A DNA stretch of 13,438 nucleotides from Comamonadaceae bacterium (GTDB lineage: Bacteria > Pseudomonadota > Gammaproteobacteria > Burkholderiales > Burkholderiaceae_C). This document shows positions 7,140 to 13,438 of the stretch, in pieces. Position numbers and translations under genes: made by a program. The first letter of the stretch is position 1. The number at the start of each line of letters is the position of its first letter. The stretch is from NCBI GenBank assembly GCA_947374485.1, contig CANCCF010000357.1, forward strand, positions 1 to 13,438, given 5' to 3'. The notes beneath the pieces were generated by a model. The model saw only the letters and a program-made list of their open reading frames with translations, did not search any database and was not told the DNA's origin.

Positions 7140-8719
7140 TTGTCGATGCAATGCACAATTGTTCGGCTCAGTACCAATATGGTGTCGATGCGGATTCAGA
7201 GCGAGGTCGACTCCTGTTGTGTCCAAAACCCAAGGGGGGCGAGTCCTGGCCAGGATATCTAGTCCGTGTCGCAAATGCAAACTGTCTTCCATCCTTGTTA
7301 TCACTTGCCAGCATCGCAGATGTCCACAGCGTCGGTGAGCTATTGCGAAGCGATCCCAGGGAGATTCTTCCACTACTGGGCATTGGCACTACCACTGAAA
7401 GTTCATGGGCGCCGTATACGAGGCCCCAAAGCTTAATCAACAGAAGCGGACGTAAGAGTTTGCAACCTCAGCGATGGACATCTCCTGTCTGTCCTTGCTG
7501 CCTTGCGACGGATGCCGATGAGCCCCACATAAGATCCCATTGGGACTGGGCAATGCAAACTCATTGCCCCGTCCACAAGGTCCATCTTGTGGAATGTTGC
7601 AGCCGTTGCAATCAGTTGATAGACCTGCGCCGACCGCGAGTTGACTTTTGTGTATGCGGGGCGGACCTAAAGCAAGAGCCCACTCAGTGCAGCGAAAATG
7701 CTACCTCAGCGATTTCACGCTTGCTACCTGAAATCAATGTCGACAAGTCAGGCCTTACCTTCGAATGCGAGCCCCTAATTCACCGTGAAGCAGTTCGAGT
7801 CGGTCAGTGGCTGTCTCTACCTCTCCAAAGTAATGGAAAACGGGACAGGCGCTACAGTGATCCGTGCTTGAGGCTTTCAATAAAAGAGTTGCGCATCTTG
7901 GAGTCACTGACATTGGAGTGGCCAATTAGGATTCTGCAGGCTGTCAAATCAGAGGTGAGCATAGAGAGTCTGGCGTCAAGAACGGCACTTGGTGTCCGCC
8001 TATACAAAAGAAGTTTTGGACTTTGGCAGTTCATTTTGAATGAATTGCACAAGGCAAATCTCACATTGGTCAACGCCCCCCCAGCGAAAGCAGGCGAAAC
8101 GTACACGTTGCATTCTAGGCACCACATTCCGGAGCTAAGTTTGGTAACGGGACATAGTCCTGCAAATTTGAAAGAGCAACTGCGGCTGGGAAATCTCTTG
8201 CCTGACGTGGTCAGGGTTGGCGACTTAGTTGACCCGCTTGCTGTTGAGATTGACGAAGTTGCATTGCGTAAAGTGCAGTCCCTATATGAAGCCACGCTTG
8301 ACTACGAGTCTGCGGCAGAAATTGTTGGTGCTTCTTTTCAGGCAATGCGAGGGCTGATTAGCGCAAATTGCTTGCGAACAGAAAGTATCTGTCGCGATAC
8401 GTCGCGGCTTACATTCAGGCGGGTACATCCTGAAGAACTAAAGCGTTTTGCTAAGGAGCTGTTTGCGCACGCAAAACCATGGGATGTATCAAGCGTGCCA
8501 GAAGTCGTGAAATTTTCAGATTGGGTGACTTCGCATGCTCACGGCAGGGAACACCGCTATAAGCGCTGGATTGAAATTCTCCGATCCATTCGAGCCGGAA
8601 GACTGCCACTTTATTCGAGCATTCCCCAACCTGTTCAGCTGGATCAACTGCTACTAGCTGGCCAAGACTTGGCTAGTGTTAGTGACAAACGCAGGCTTAG
8701 CCATCAGTGTTTTTGCTAA
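7136..8719 (+). CDS. tniQ: TniQ/TnsD-family target-selection protein 1
   Basis: A 527-residue TniQ-domain protein. The family picks the insertion site: TnsD of Tn7 binds attTn7, and other TniQs bind other sites or pair with CRISPR complexes. The N-terminal TniQ motif is LLCPKPKGGESWPGYLVRVA (residues 28-47). A zinc-ribbon array follows: C119-x2-C122, C144-x2-H147, C155-x2-C158 and C172-x-C174, with HWDWAMQTHCPVH typical of the family. The C-terminal half is helical with at least one HTH-like unit (about 390-412, ESAAEIVGASFQAMRGLI) and a second near 455-492 (KRWIEILRSIRAGRLPLY), as in DNA-binding TnsD proteins. The start overlaps the tnsC stop as ATGA, with GGAGG just upstream. Full TnsD length (Tn7 TnsD about 508 residues) argues for direct DNA recognition rather than a CRISPR-dependent short TniQ. 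Confidence 0.87.
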   Translation: MIVDAMHNCSAQYQYGVDADSERGRLLLCPKPKGGESWPGYLVRVANANCLPSLLSLASIADVHSVGELLRSDPREILPLLGIGTTTESSWAPYTRPQSLINRSGRKSLQPQRWTSPVCPCCLATDADEPHIRSHWDWAMQTHCPVHKVHLVECCSRCNQLIDLRRPRVDFCVCGADLKQEPTQCSENATSAISRLLPEINVDKSGLTFECEPLIHREAVRVGQWLSLPLQSNGKRDRRYSDPCLRLSIKELRILESLTLEWPIRILQAVKSEVSIESLASRTALGVRLYKRSFGLWQFILNELHKANLTLVNAPPAKAGETYTLHSRHHIPELSLVTGHSPANLKEQLRLGNLLPDVVRVGDLVDPLAVEIDEVALRKVQSLYEATLDYESAAEIVGASFQAMRGLISANCLRTESICRDTSRLTFRRVHPEELKRFAKELFAHAKPWDVSSVPEVVKFSDWVTSHAHGREHRYKRWIEILRSIRAGRLPLYSSIPQPVQLDQLLLAGQDLASVSDKRRLSHQCFC

Positions 8720-10254
8720 CACCAAGGCCGCAAGATGGCGAATCACTTTCATCGTGGCGTCAGCGTGTGGGGATGGCCAACGGATTCCGGTTGTTCCCAT
8801 TGGCGCCAGGGGAGTTGCGCCGATCAGATCCTGACATTGCGCCCGCGCAGTCTACGATTGCATGGATTTTCGATACACATGGTCTTCCAGTTGAAAAGCT
8901 GCACCAAATGACCGCTGCCGGCCAGTACGGCACCTTGCAGGAGAAGGGTGCTCGTGGGATGCGCCGTTGGGTGGTCTCGATGCAGTACAGCAGAATGGGC
9001 GACAGACGCTATGGCCTGCCCTACTGTCCATTGTGCCTGCGGGAAGACAAGATTCCGTTCTTCAGATTGAGTTGGCGATGTTGCTTGAATTCTCATTGCA
9101 CAACACATGGAACACTGCTCATTGACAGGTGTACAAATTGCAATGCGCCAACATGGCCTAGTCTTTGCGTGTCCGTAGGCGAGTATGAGAGGACTTGGTC
9201 GGCACCTCATCAATGCCCGAGATGCAATGCAGATCTGCGTGATGGAGAGTCAGGTGCGGATGCTGGACTCTTTGGACAGCTAGCACCTGTTCCGTCAATC
9301 AATCTGCGGGTCGTCCTTAACCAAGACTTAGAGGTAAGCGCCAAAAGTTATGGTGACGCCATGTGGATTCTCTGTCAGTTGTTTGTACGCAAAAAAAGCG
9401 CAGCTCAAATCACCAAATACAGTCCAGAGCTGGCAGAGCTGATTCAAGAACTTAGAACTCACAATGCACGTTGCGTCGAAGAATTTCCTCTTGAACTTCG
9501 GCACCAACTAACTTCACATGTGCACAAACTGTTTGATGTTTGGCCTCAGCGGCTAGCCGAATTTTGCGAGACGAACGGAATTACTGCAGTGCACATTAGT
9601 CAGGATCGGTGGGCATGCCCAGACTGGCTAGAAGAATTCGTACAAAAATACTTATGTGTTCAAAAGCGTGGCATTGGTCTGAACGAAGTGCGCCTCGTGT
9701 GTGATCAGTTGGATGCAGAGAAGGAGAAAGTAACAAAGGCCAAGGTTGCCAAGAAGCTTGGTGCCAGTAACGCAAAGGCAATTGATCAACTGCTGAACCG
9801 TCGTCGTGATGCTTCGTATGAGGAGTTGCTTCAATTCGTTGCATCCCTCAAGGTATGCGCTCTGGAAAAGTACTACCGGCAGTCGAGTGGTGAGGTAAGA
9901 CAGCGCGATGCCTTGATTTTGCTTTTCGCCATTTTGTCAGCAGAACCTCTTGCGGAAGTTTCCAAATGGACGCGGCTACAGTGCATGAATAGGTTGACGG
10001 CTTTTCAAGCAAATGACACCGGTGACATTGCAACGGCTCGCTGTATCGTTGAGGCCATTGAAGCACTACTTGTCCAATACGACAGCCCAGACGATTGGCA
10101 ACTTCTCGAAAAGCATAGCGCCCCAGAGTCGTCGTATTTTCGCGGATTCAAAGATAACTCGGTACCCCAACGATCGCTACAAAAGACCATGGCATATGCG
10201 ATGAGGACTTTTGATGTGCGATTAATGAGGTCAATTACGGTATTTCGTCTATGA
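8707..10254 (+). CDS. tniQ: TniQ/TnsD-family target-selection protein 2
   Basis: A second, clearly different TniQ protein of 515 residues. The GTG at 8707 (13-nt overlap with tniQ1, suggesting translational coupling) is preferred because the TniQ opening motif LLTPRPQDGESLSSWRQRVG begins at once; a TTG at 8713 is the alternative, and the first ATG (8773) would cut into the domain. Zinc-binding pairs: C107-x2-C110, C131-x2-H134, C142-x2-C145 and C170-x2-C173. A clear HTH-like segment lies at about 341-365 (KVTKAKVAKKLGASNAKAIDQLL), with a further helical C-terminus. It may direct a second target pathway, as TnsD versus TnsE does in Tn7, or act together with tniQ1. It is the last gene of the operon. 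Which target it recognises cannot be read from the sequence. Confidence 0.84.
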   Translation: MFLLTPRPQDGESLSSWRQRVGMANGFRLFPLAPGELRRSDPDIAPAQSTIAWIFDTHGLPVEKLHQMTAAGQYGTLQEKGARGMRRWVVSMQYSRMGDRRYGLPYCPLCLREDKIPFFRLSWRCCLNSHCTTHGTLLIDRCTNCNAPTWPSLCVSVGEYERTWSAPHQCPRCNADLRDGESGADAGLFGQLAPVPSINLRVVLNQDLEVSAKSYGDAMWILCQLFVRKKSAAQITKYSPELAELIQELRTHNARCVEEFPLELRHQLTSHVHKLFDVWPQRLAEFCETNGITAVHISQDRWACPDWLEEFVQKYLCVQKRGIGLNEVRLVCDQLDAEKEKVTKAKVAKKLGASNAKAIDQLLNRRRDASYEELLQFVASLKVCALEKYYRQSSGEVRQRDALILLFAILSAEPLAEVSKWTRLQCMNRLTAFQANDTGDIATARCIVEAIEALLVQYDSPDDWQLLEKHSAPESSYFRGFKDNSVPQRSLQKTMAYAMRTFDVRLMRSITVFRL

Positions 10255-10447
10255 ATTGAGTACGGCGTACGATTGAGCAATCTGGATATCTTCAAACTTG
10301 GTGCTGGAATGAGCCACCAGCAGTCGTCTTAAGAACTTTCGGTCCGACCGTCAATGATGGGCTGATACTGGACTTAGCGAAAATCCGGTACCTTGTGCTC
10401 CAGATCACAGCAGTTGCTGGATCTTTGCCATATGAGAAAATTCAGCG
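10255..10447. other. Spacer between tniQ2 and tlpA; possible internal transposon-end repeats
   Basis: No gene. CAGTCGTCTT at 10321-10330 is, on the minus strand, AAGACGACTG, identical to a core of the Tn402/Tn5053 terminal repeat as I recall it, and its orientation is that of a right end. The spacing rule (13 nt to ACA) is not met: bases 10340-10342 are CGG. The only ACA in the spacer (10407-10409) has no matching repeat at the right distance. A promoter for tlpA should lie here, but no clear -35/-10 pair is seen. Confidence 0.3.
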
Positions 10448-10945
10448 ATGAGGCTTATTGTTTCTTTTGCGCTTACCTTTCTTAGCTTGAACGTCTTGGC
10501 TGCTGACCTAACGGTTGGCAGTCCTGCTCCTGATATGCAGATAACGCTGCTTGACTCCACCGATTTATTCCAGCTTTCGCAGAAGCGAGGAAAAACGGTA
10601 ATTGTGAATTTTTGGGCAACGTGGTGCGCACCTTGTCGGGCAGAAATGCCTGCAATTCAAACCTACTATGACAAGCACAAATCAGAAGGCCTGGAAATTC
10701 TGGCGATCAGCATGGACGAACCCCGTGAGCTGCCGGAAGTAAGAAAAATTGCTCAGCAGTTCAGTTTTCATGTGGCACTGAAATCCCAGGCTAATTTAAA
10801 AGGATTTGGCCGCATCTGGAGAATGCCGACGACCTTTGTCATCGACAAAGACGGCGTAATCAGGAAAAACGGCCATGTGGGTGATGCAGAAATCACTCTG
10901 GCCGAACTGGAATCCCTGGTTACACCGTTGCTATCGAAGCCTTGA
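10448..10945 (+). CDS. TlpA-like periplasmic thiol:disulfide oxidoreductase
   Basis: A 165-residue exported thioredoxin-fold protein. Residues 1-18 or 1-19 are a Sec signal peptide (MRLIVSFALTFLSLNVLA). The mature part opens with GSPAPDM, typical of TlpA/ResA/peroxiredoxin-like proteins, then the active site W-C60-APC63-R and the cis-proline loop RMP127TTFVID. Such proteins reduce or isomerise cysteines in the periplasm, often in cytochrome c maturation or copper delivery to oxidase subunits. The neighbours here, a cysteine-rich Csp and a CxxCxC barrel-like protein, fit a thiol/copper role. The ribosome-binding site is weak. Its stop is only 1 bp from the stop of the convergent gene at 10947. 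Confidence 0.88.
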   Translation: MRLIVSFALTFLSLNVLAADLTVGSPAPDMQITLLDSTDLFQLSQKRGKTVIVNFWATWCAPCRAEMPAIQTYYDKHKSEGLEILAISMDEPRELPEVRKIAQQFSFHVALKSQANLKGFGRIWRMPTTFVIDKDGVIRKNGHVGDAEITLAELESLVTPLLSKP

Positions 10946-10946
10946 T

Positions 10947-11960
10947 TTAAAACGAGACCCGCGCTCCAATCGAGAATATGGAAGTCGGCGCCAACTGAAT
11001 TCCTTTCACGTCTTGGTATAGCGGGATTTGCACATTTGAGTAGACCGAAAACGTGGAGGTAACCGGAACCACAACACCTGGAGTGAAATAGACCAATGTG
11101 CCACCGGTGGCGTATTTGTCTGCCGCATCACCTGAATCGGTATTCACTTGACGTGCATTGAGTTGAACCGTTGGCGTAAAGGATTCAAATCCATGGTAGC
11201 GCAGACCACCAGTCAGGTTGATGCTGTCTCCCGGCCGGTACGAGCCCCCGGCCATGTCACTGGTATTGAGTGCTGACTGATACTGGGCCTGCAAGAAGTA
11301 ATCCCAGTTCTGGTTCAGATTGTCAAAGTAATAGGCGCCGATGATCAGGTCCGTCGTTCCAGTACCCAACTGAAGTCCTGGATCGACCGCCGTTATCAAC
11401 CCGGATCCATCCGTGGTCATGGCTGTCTGCTTTATGTTGCCGGTGGGCAACTTAAGTCCAAACTGCAAACCGAAGTTCCTGTTTTCCGAAAAACCGTAAT
11501 ACCGACCGATAACCTTCACATCACCGATGCCGGAAGTACTCGAATCGTAGCTGCCGTCGCCGGGATTTATCCCATCGCCGTTGATGCCCAAGGTACTGTG
11601 TGTGCGGTCAATATAGGGAACTGCAACACTCACACCCCAGGAGTCCCCGTTGTTGTAGTCCAGCGTAGCGGTCAGATATTTGTTGTCGGTGAACTTCTCG
11701 ACTTCAGCGTTGTCACCAGTAGATGAAGTGGGGTTCGGTGTCACTGCAGCTTCTGTTGCTGAGACGGTCCCCGTTCCTTTTCGGAGCTGATTTTGATTCA
11801 GCGTGTCATAGCGCACATCCAGACTCCAGCCGGAGGAATTCGACAGCCCTTGCGTACCGAAATCCGAGTTGAGCGTGCAGCCACAGCTTGCGCAAGCGAA
11901 GGCGGCACCCGATGGCATGATCGCGGCTAAAGCGAGGGCCAGTTTTGTATATTTGTTCAT
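10947..11960 (-). CDS. Outer-membrane beta-barrel (transporter-like) protein with CxxCxC N-terminus
   Basis: A 337-residue protein. The start at 11960 (MNKYTK) is chosen because GGAG lies 8 nt upstream; a longer frame to 11990 adds 10 residues without support. Residues 1-22 are a signal peptide ending AFA. The mature protein begins C23-ASC26-GC28, a cluster suited to metal binding. The rest consists of alternating amphipathic strands rich in Gly, Asn, Thr and aromatics (WSLDVRYDTL, YLTATLDYNNGDSWGVSVAVPYI, NFGLQFGLKLPTG, WDYFLQAQYQSAL) and ends in ...SIGARVSF, the terminal Phe typical of outer-membrane barrels. It resembles MetA-degradation/transporter barrel families often found near copper genes. 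The substrate is unknown; the copper link comes from the neighbours. Confidence 0.75.
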   Translation of the reverse strand: MNKYTKLALALAAIMPSGAAFACASCGCTLNSDFGTQGLSNSSGWSLDVRYDTLNQNQLRKGTGTVSATEAAVTPNPTSSTGDNAEVEKFTDNKYLTATLDYNNGDSWGVSVAVPYIDRTHSTLGINGDGINPGDGSYDSSTSGIGDVKVIGRYYGFSENRNFGLQFGLKLPTGNIKQTAMTTDGSGLITAVDPGLQLGTGTTDLIIGAYYFDNLNQNWDYFLQAQYQSALNTSDMAGGSYRPGDSINLTGGLRYHGFESFTPTVQLNARQVNTDSGDAADKYATGGTLVYFTPGVVVPVTSTFSVYSNVQIPLYQDVKGIQLAPTSIFSIGARVSF

Positions 11961-12007
11961 GAAATTTCTCCAGGTGACGGGGCTAGCCAATCACAAAATT
12001 ACGGAAG

Positions 12008-12027
12008 TAAGACCGCACTCGGTCTTA
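12008..12027. repeat. Hairpin upstream of the barrel gene
   Basis: A perfect 8-bp inverted repeat, TAAGACCG (12008-12015) and CGGTCTTA (12020-12027), with loop CACT, sits 48 nt before the barrel gene's start. No T-tract follows on the minus strand. It could be a regulator site or leader hairpin. Confidence 0.4.
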
Positions 12028-12050
12028 GATTATTTGACTATTTCCTCAGC

Positions 12051-12076
12051 AAAAAGCATCAACGGTATACCGTTGA
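12051..12076 (-). terminator. Intrinsic terminator after the DUF2946 gene
   Basis: On the minus strand the perfect 18-nt palindrome TCAACGGTATACCGTTGA (12059-12076) can fold as a 7-bp stem with loop TATA. It is followed by TGC and five T (12055-12051). It lies 28 nt beyond the DUF2946 stop and would end the csp1-DUF2946 transcript. The palindrome could also bind a dimeric regulator of the barrel gene. Confidence 0.6.
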
Positions 12077-12104
12077 ATGCCAAATGCGAGAAATAAAAAA
12101 ACTC

Positions 12105-12482
12105 TCAAGCCGTAATTAACGGAGGTGCGCGACTATAGGGCGTCGCCCATGACTTTCGAAGATCGTCCGAAAATACTATGGGGTAAAGCTTGATGGATAC
12201 CGTTTGTGAAAATGCAAACGATATGACTGCAGGCGGCAATCCAGCCAAGTTATCCAAATCGAATACGCAATAGTCACACGATTCACCATGACTGTGAGTC
12301 TGACCGTCGGACTGGGGATCAATTTTCTGACTAACGGGCTTGCCAATGGCTGAACAGATCGATGTCTTCAGTGCATCGGTAGCCACAAAAGTCGGCATGG
12401 CCAGCCGAAAAAGGGCGGCCACCACAAGAACTACGGCCAAAGCCAACCCGAAACGGGTTCGATGCAATGGTCGGCAGTTCAT
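12105..12482 (-). CDS. DUF2946-family protein
   Basis: A 125-residue protein starting at ATG 12482, 20 nt after the csp1 stop; an upstream ATG at 12536 would overlap csp1. Residues 10-30 are one hydrophobic segment (FGLALAVVLVVAALFRLAMP), a signal anchor or signal peptide. The rest is presumably periplasmic with C43 and a metal-type motif H63-S-H65-GES-C69-DY-C72, characteristic of DUF2946 proteins, which occur beside copper and TonB-dependent transport genes in proteobacteria. No reaction is known for the family. Its place directly behind csp1 suggests a joint copper function. Confidence 0.72.
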   Translation of the reverse strand: MNCRPLHRTRFGLALAVVLVVAALFRLAMPTFVATDALKTSICSAIGKPVSQKIDPQSDGQTHSHGESCDYCVFDLDNLAGLPPAVISFAFSQTVSIKLYPIVFSDDLRKSWATPYSRAPPLITA

Positions 12483-12502
12483 GTTCTCAGTCAACCAATA
12501 GT

Positions 12503-12940
12503 TCAGCCGAGTACAGCCTTGCATTCTTTGATGCAAGCCACGCAGGATTCAGCACAGGCTTTGCACTGGGCATGCTGTTCATGCTTGCGGCATTCCTTCT
12601 CGCAGGCTTGACAGGCCTCCAACGTAACCTTGGCCAACGCGGGAACCAGCGAGGATTGTTGGGCTGCAAGGCTTTCAAGAGCTTGGCAAAGGGCAATGGT
12701 TTGGCTAACGGATTTGGCACATTCGGCCATAACCTTATCGCCATCGCCCAGCAACACCAAACAATGCGCGATGCAGGCTTGGCCCTTGGCTACGCAGTCA
12801 GAAGTGGCTGCCAACAATCCCGTCAGGGGCGAATCATGCATGTGGCTATGGTCATGTGTTGCTTCCTGAGCAAAAATTGCGGTGCTGGCAGTTGCCAAAA
12901 GCACTGCGCCTGAGTTCAGAAATGCATCTCGTCTATTCAT
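12503..12940 (-). CDS. csp1: Csp1-type four-helix-bundle copper storage protein, Tat-exported
   Basis: A 145-residue protein. The start ATG 12940 is chosen for its AAGGGG ribosome-binding site 6 nt upstream. The N-terminus MNRRDAFLNSGAVLL is a twin-arginine signal followed by ...TAIFA, so the folded protein is exported. A His-rich segment (HDHSHMHD, 29-36) precedes a helical domain with Cys in helix-lining pairs (CVAKGQACIAHC, CQACEKEC, CKACAESCVACIKEC). I count 13 Cys, the same number reported to line the core of Methylosinus Csp1, which stores many Cu(I) ions. It acts in the periplasm or envelope, buffering copper. It is followed by the DUF2946 gene and then the barrel gene on the same strand. 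Confidence 0.88.
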   Translation of the reverse strand: MNRRDAFLNSGAVLLATASTAIFAQEATHDHSHMHDSPLTGLLAATSDCVAKGQACIAHCLVLLGDGDKVMAECAKSVSQTIALCQALESLAAQQSSLVPALAKVTLEACQACEKECRKHEQHAQCKACAESCVACIKECKAVLG

Positions 12941-13208
12941 GTCAGTCCCCTTTGTTGTTAAAACCAAATACTAGCTTGCAAAATGCGTGCCGTCCATTGG
13001 CACAGGCGCCCGTAGATCTAACGCCATCCGTTTTTCGTGGATCATAAATCGGAGGCATGGCTTCTTGATGACTAGGGCCGCAACGTGCACGAACTTTTGC
13101 TCCCACGACTCAGCCAGATATTCAGGCCGAAATGAGACGCTGGACTGTCCCTATACCTTCGACAAAGCGCGAAGAATTCATCAATTTTCAGCAATGCTGG
13201 TCGTGGCA

Positions 13209-13438
13209 TTAGTTTGTATAGTCCGGCTCTGAAACAAACCCAATCCGCACAAGACCAGTTTTTGCAGCCGCCGCCATAACCTTTGCAAGGGTCTCGTAGT
13301 AGGCGTGCCTATCTGCGCGAATGTGCACTTCCGGTTGAGGTTGCTTGGCGGCCTCTGCAGCAAAGCGTTCGGATAGTTGTCCGCTGGTGACTTGTTCACC
13401 GTTCCAGAACATGTCACCATTCTCGCGAATGCCAAACT
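13209..13438 (-). CDS. exbD: ExbD/TolR-family biopolymer transport protein, C-terminal part (runs off window)
   Basis: The frame is open to the window edge; the stop TAA is at 13211-13209. The visible 75 residues are the periplasmic domain: NGDMFWNGEQVTSGQLSER, then PEVHIRADRHAYYETLAKVM and AAAAKTGLVRIGFVSEP, the standard ExbD/TolR pattern (strand, helix, xADxxxxYxxVxxVM, G...IGFVTEP). ExbD works with ExbB and TonB in the inner membrane to power outer-membrane uptake. The N-terminal membrane segment is outside the window. A 268-nt gap separates it from csp1. ExbD rather than TolR is inferred. Confidence 0.82.
   Translation of the reverse strand, partial: FGIRENGDMFWNGEQVTSGQLSERFAAEAAKQPQPEVHIRADRHAYYETLAKVMAAAAKTGLVRIGFVSEPDYTN

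Larger units (their letters stand above)
2978..10254 (+). mobile_element. Tn7-like transposon core (tnsA-tnsB-tnsC-tniQ1-tniQ2); right boundary not found
   Basis: Five same-strand genes form one transcription unit: tnsA and tnsB overlap by 11 nt, tnsB-tnsC are 15 nt apart, tnsC and tniQ1 overlap in ATGA, and tniQ1 and tniQ2 overlap by 13 nt. Gene content and order are those of heteromeric Tn7-like elements, and resemble Tn6022-type elements (tniC-tniA-tniB-tniD-tniE) in having a TnsA-like gene and two later TniQ-class genes. The left limit given is the candidate TGT terminus upstream of tnsA. The right limit is only the end of the last transposition gene: the true end and any cargo are unresolved. 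The operon is visibly more AT-rich than hsdR, consistent with transfer. Confidence 0.8.

Noticed and set aside
7852..8295. 147-codon minus-strand frame inside tniQ1
   Set aside because: It lies entirely antisense to a well-supported TniQ gene, has no ribosome-binding site and has no recognisable protein features.
9112..9119. ACA followed by CTGCT as a right end plus target duplication
   Set aside because: It lies inside the intact tniQ2 zinc-ribbon coding region with no end repeat next to it.
9898..10000. TniQ2 segment RQRDALILLFAILSAEPLAEVSKW resembling the tyrosine-recombinase opening (RDRALLxLLxxTGLRxSEL)
   Set aside because: There is only a loose helix match and no R...HxxR...Y catalytic residues follow; it is probably an ordinary helical C-terminus.
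2978..10447. CRISPR array or guide-like RNA for a CRISPR-associated transposon
   Set aside because: No regularly spaced direct repeats and no cas genes were seen; both TniQs are TnsD-length.
12467..12913. 148-codon plus-strand frame across csp1
   Set aside because: It is antisense to Csp1, whose Cys pattern and Tat signal are unmistakable; the sense protein explains the open frame.
12941..12967. TTG start extending Csp1 by nine residues
   Set aside because: The ATG at 12940 has a good ribosome-binding site and places the twin arginines at residues 3-4, as expected.

Overview
The window looks like accessory DNA from a proteobacterium, probably a betaproteobacterium. That is inferred from the Tat-exported copper-storage protein, the periplasmic TlpA-like thioredoxin and the ExbD fragment; no rRNA, tRNA or housekeeping gene settles it. 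No CRISPR array, cas gene, tRNA or rRNA was seen.

Layout. (1) 1-1565 is a restriction/defence edge: the 3' end of an EcoR124-like hsdR, convergent with a small protein carrying a PD-(D/E)XK-like nuclease signature. (2) 1566-2512 is about 0.95 kb without a convincing gene; it holds imperfect inverted repeats and perhaps a decayed IS3-type transposase fragment. (3) 2513-2969 is an XRE-family regulator gene followed by a strong hairpin. (4) 2978-10254 is the centrepiece: a five-gene, tightly packed Tn7-like transposition operon, tnsA-tnsB-tnsC-tniQ1-tniQ2, all on the + strand, with overlapping or nearly touching genes. A candidate transposon terminus (TGT, 13 nt, CGACTG) lies at 2978, 42 nt past the XRE stop codon. 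This resembles Tn7 sitting just behind glmS. (5) 10448-13438 is a copper/thiol envelope cluster: tlpA-like (+), then on the minus strand an outer-membrane barrel-like protein with a CxxCxC N-terminus, a DUF2946 protein, a 13-Cys Csp1-type copper storage protein, and the C-terminal part of ExbD/TolR running off the window.

How they work together. In Tn7-type transposition TnsA and TnsB cut and join the element's ends, TnsC (AAA+) links them to a target selector, and TniQ/TnsD proteins recognise the target. Here TnsB has a complete DDE triad with the classic 35-residue D-to-E spacing, and TnsC has a normal Walker A. The second Walker B acidic residue of TnsC is Asn (D146-N147), and a catalytic Glu is not obvious in TnsA. 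Two different full-length TniQ proteins are encoded back to back, which suggests two target choices or a heteromeric selector. The right end of the element was not found, so whether the copper genes are cargo or flanking chromosome is open. Likewise the R-M genes may be host DNA or part of another island.
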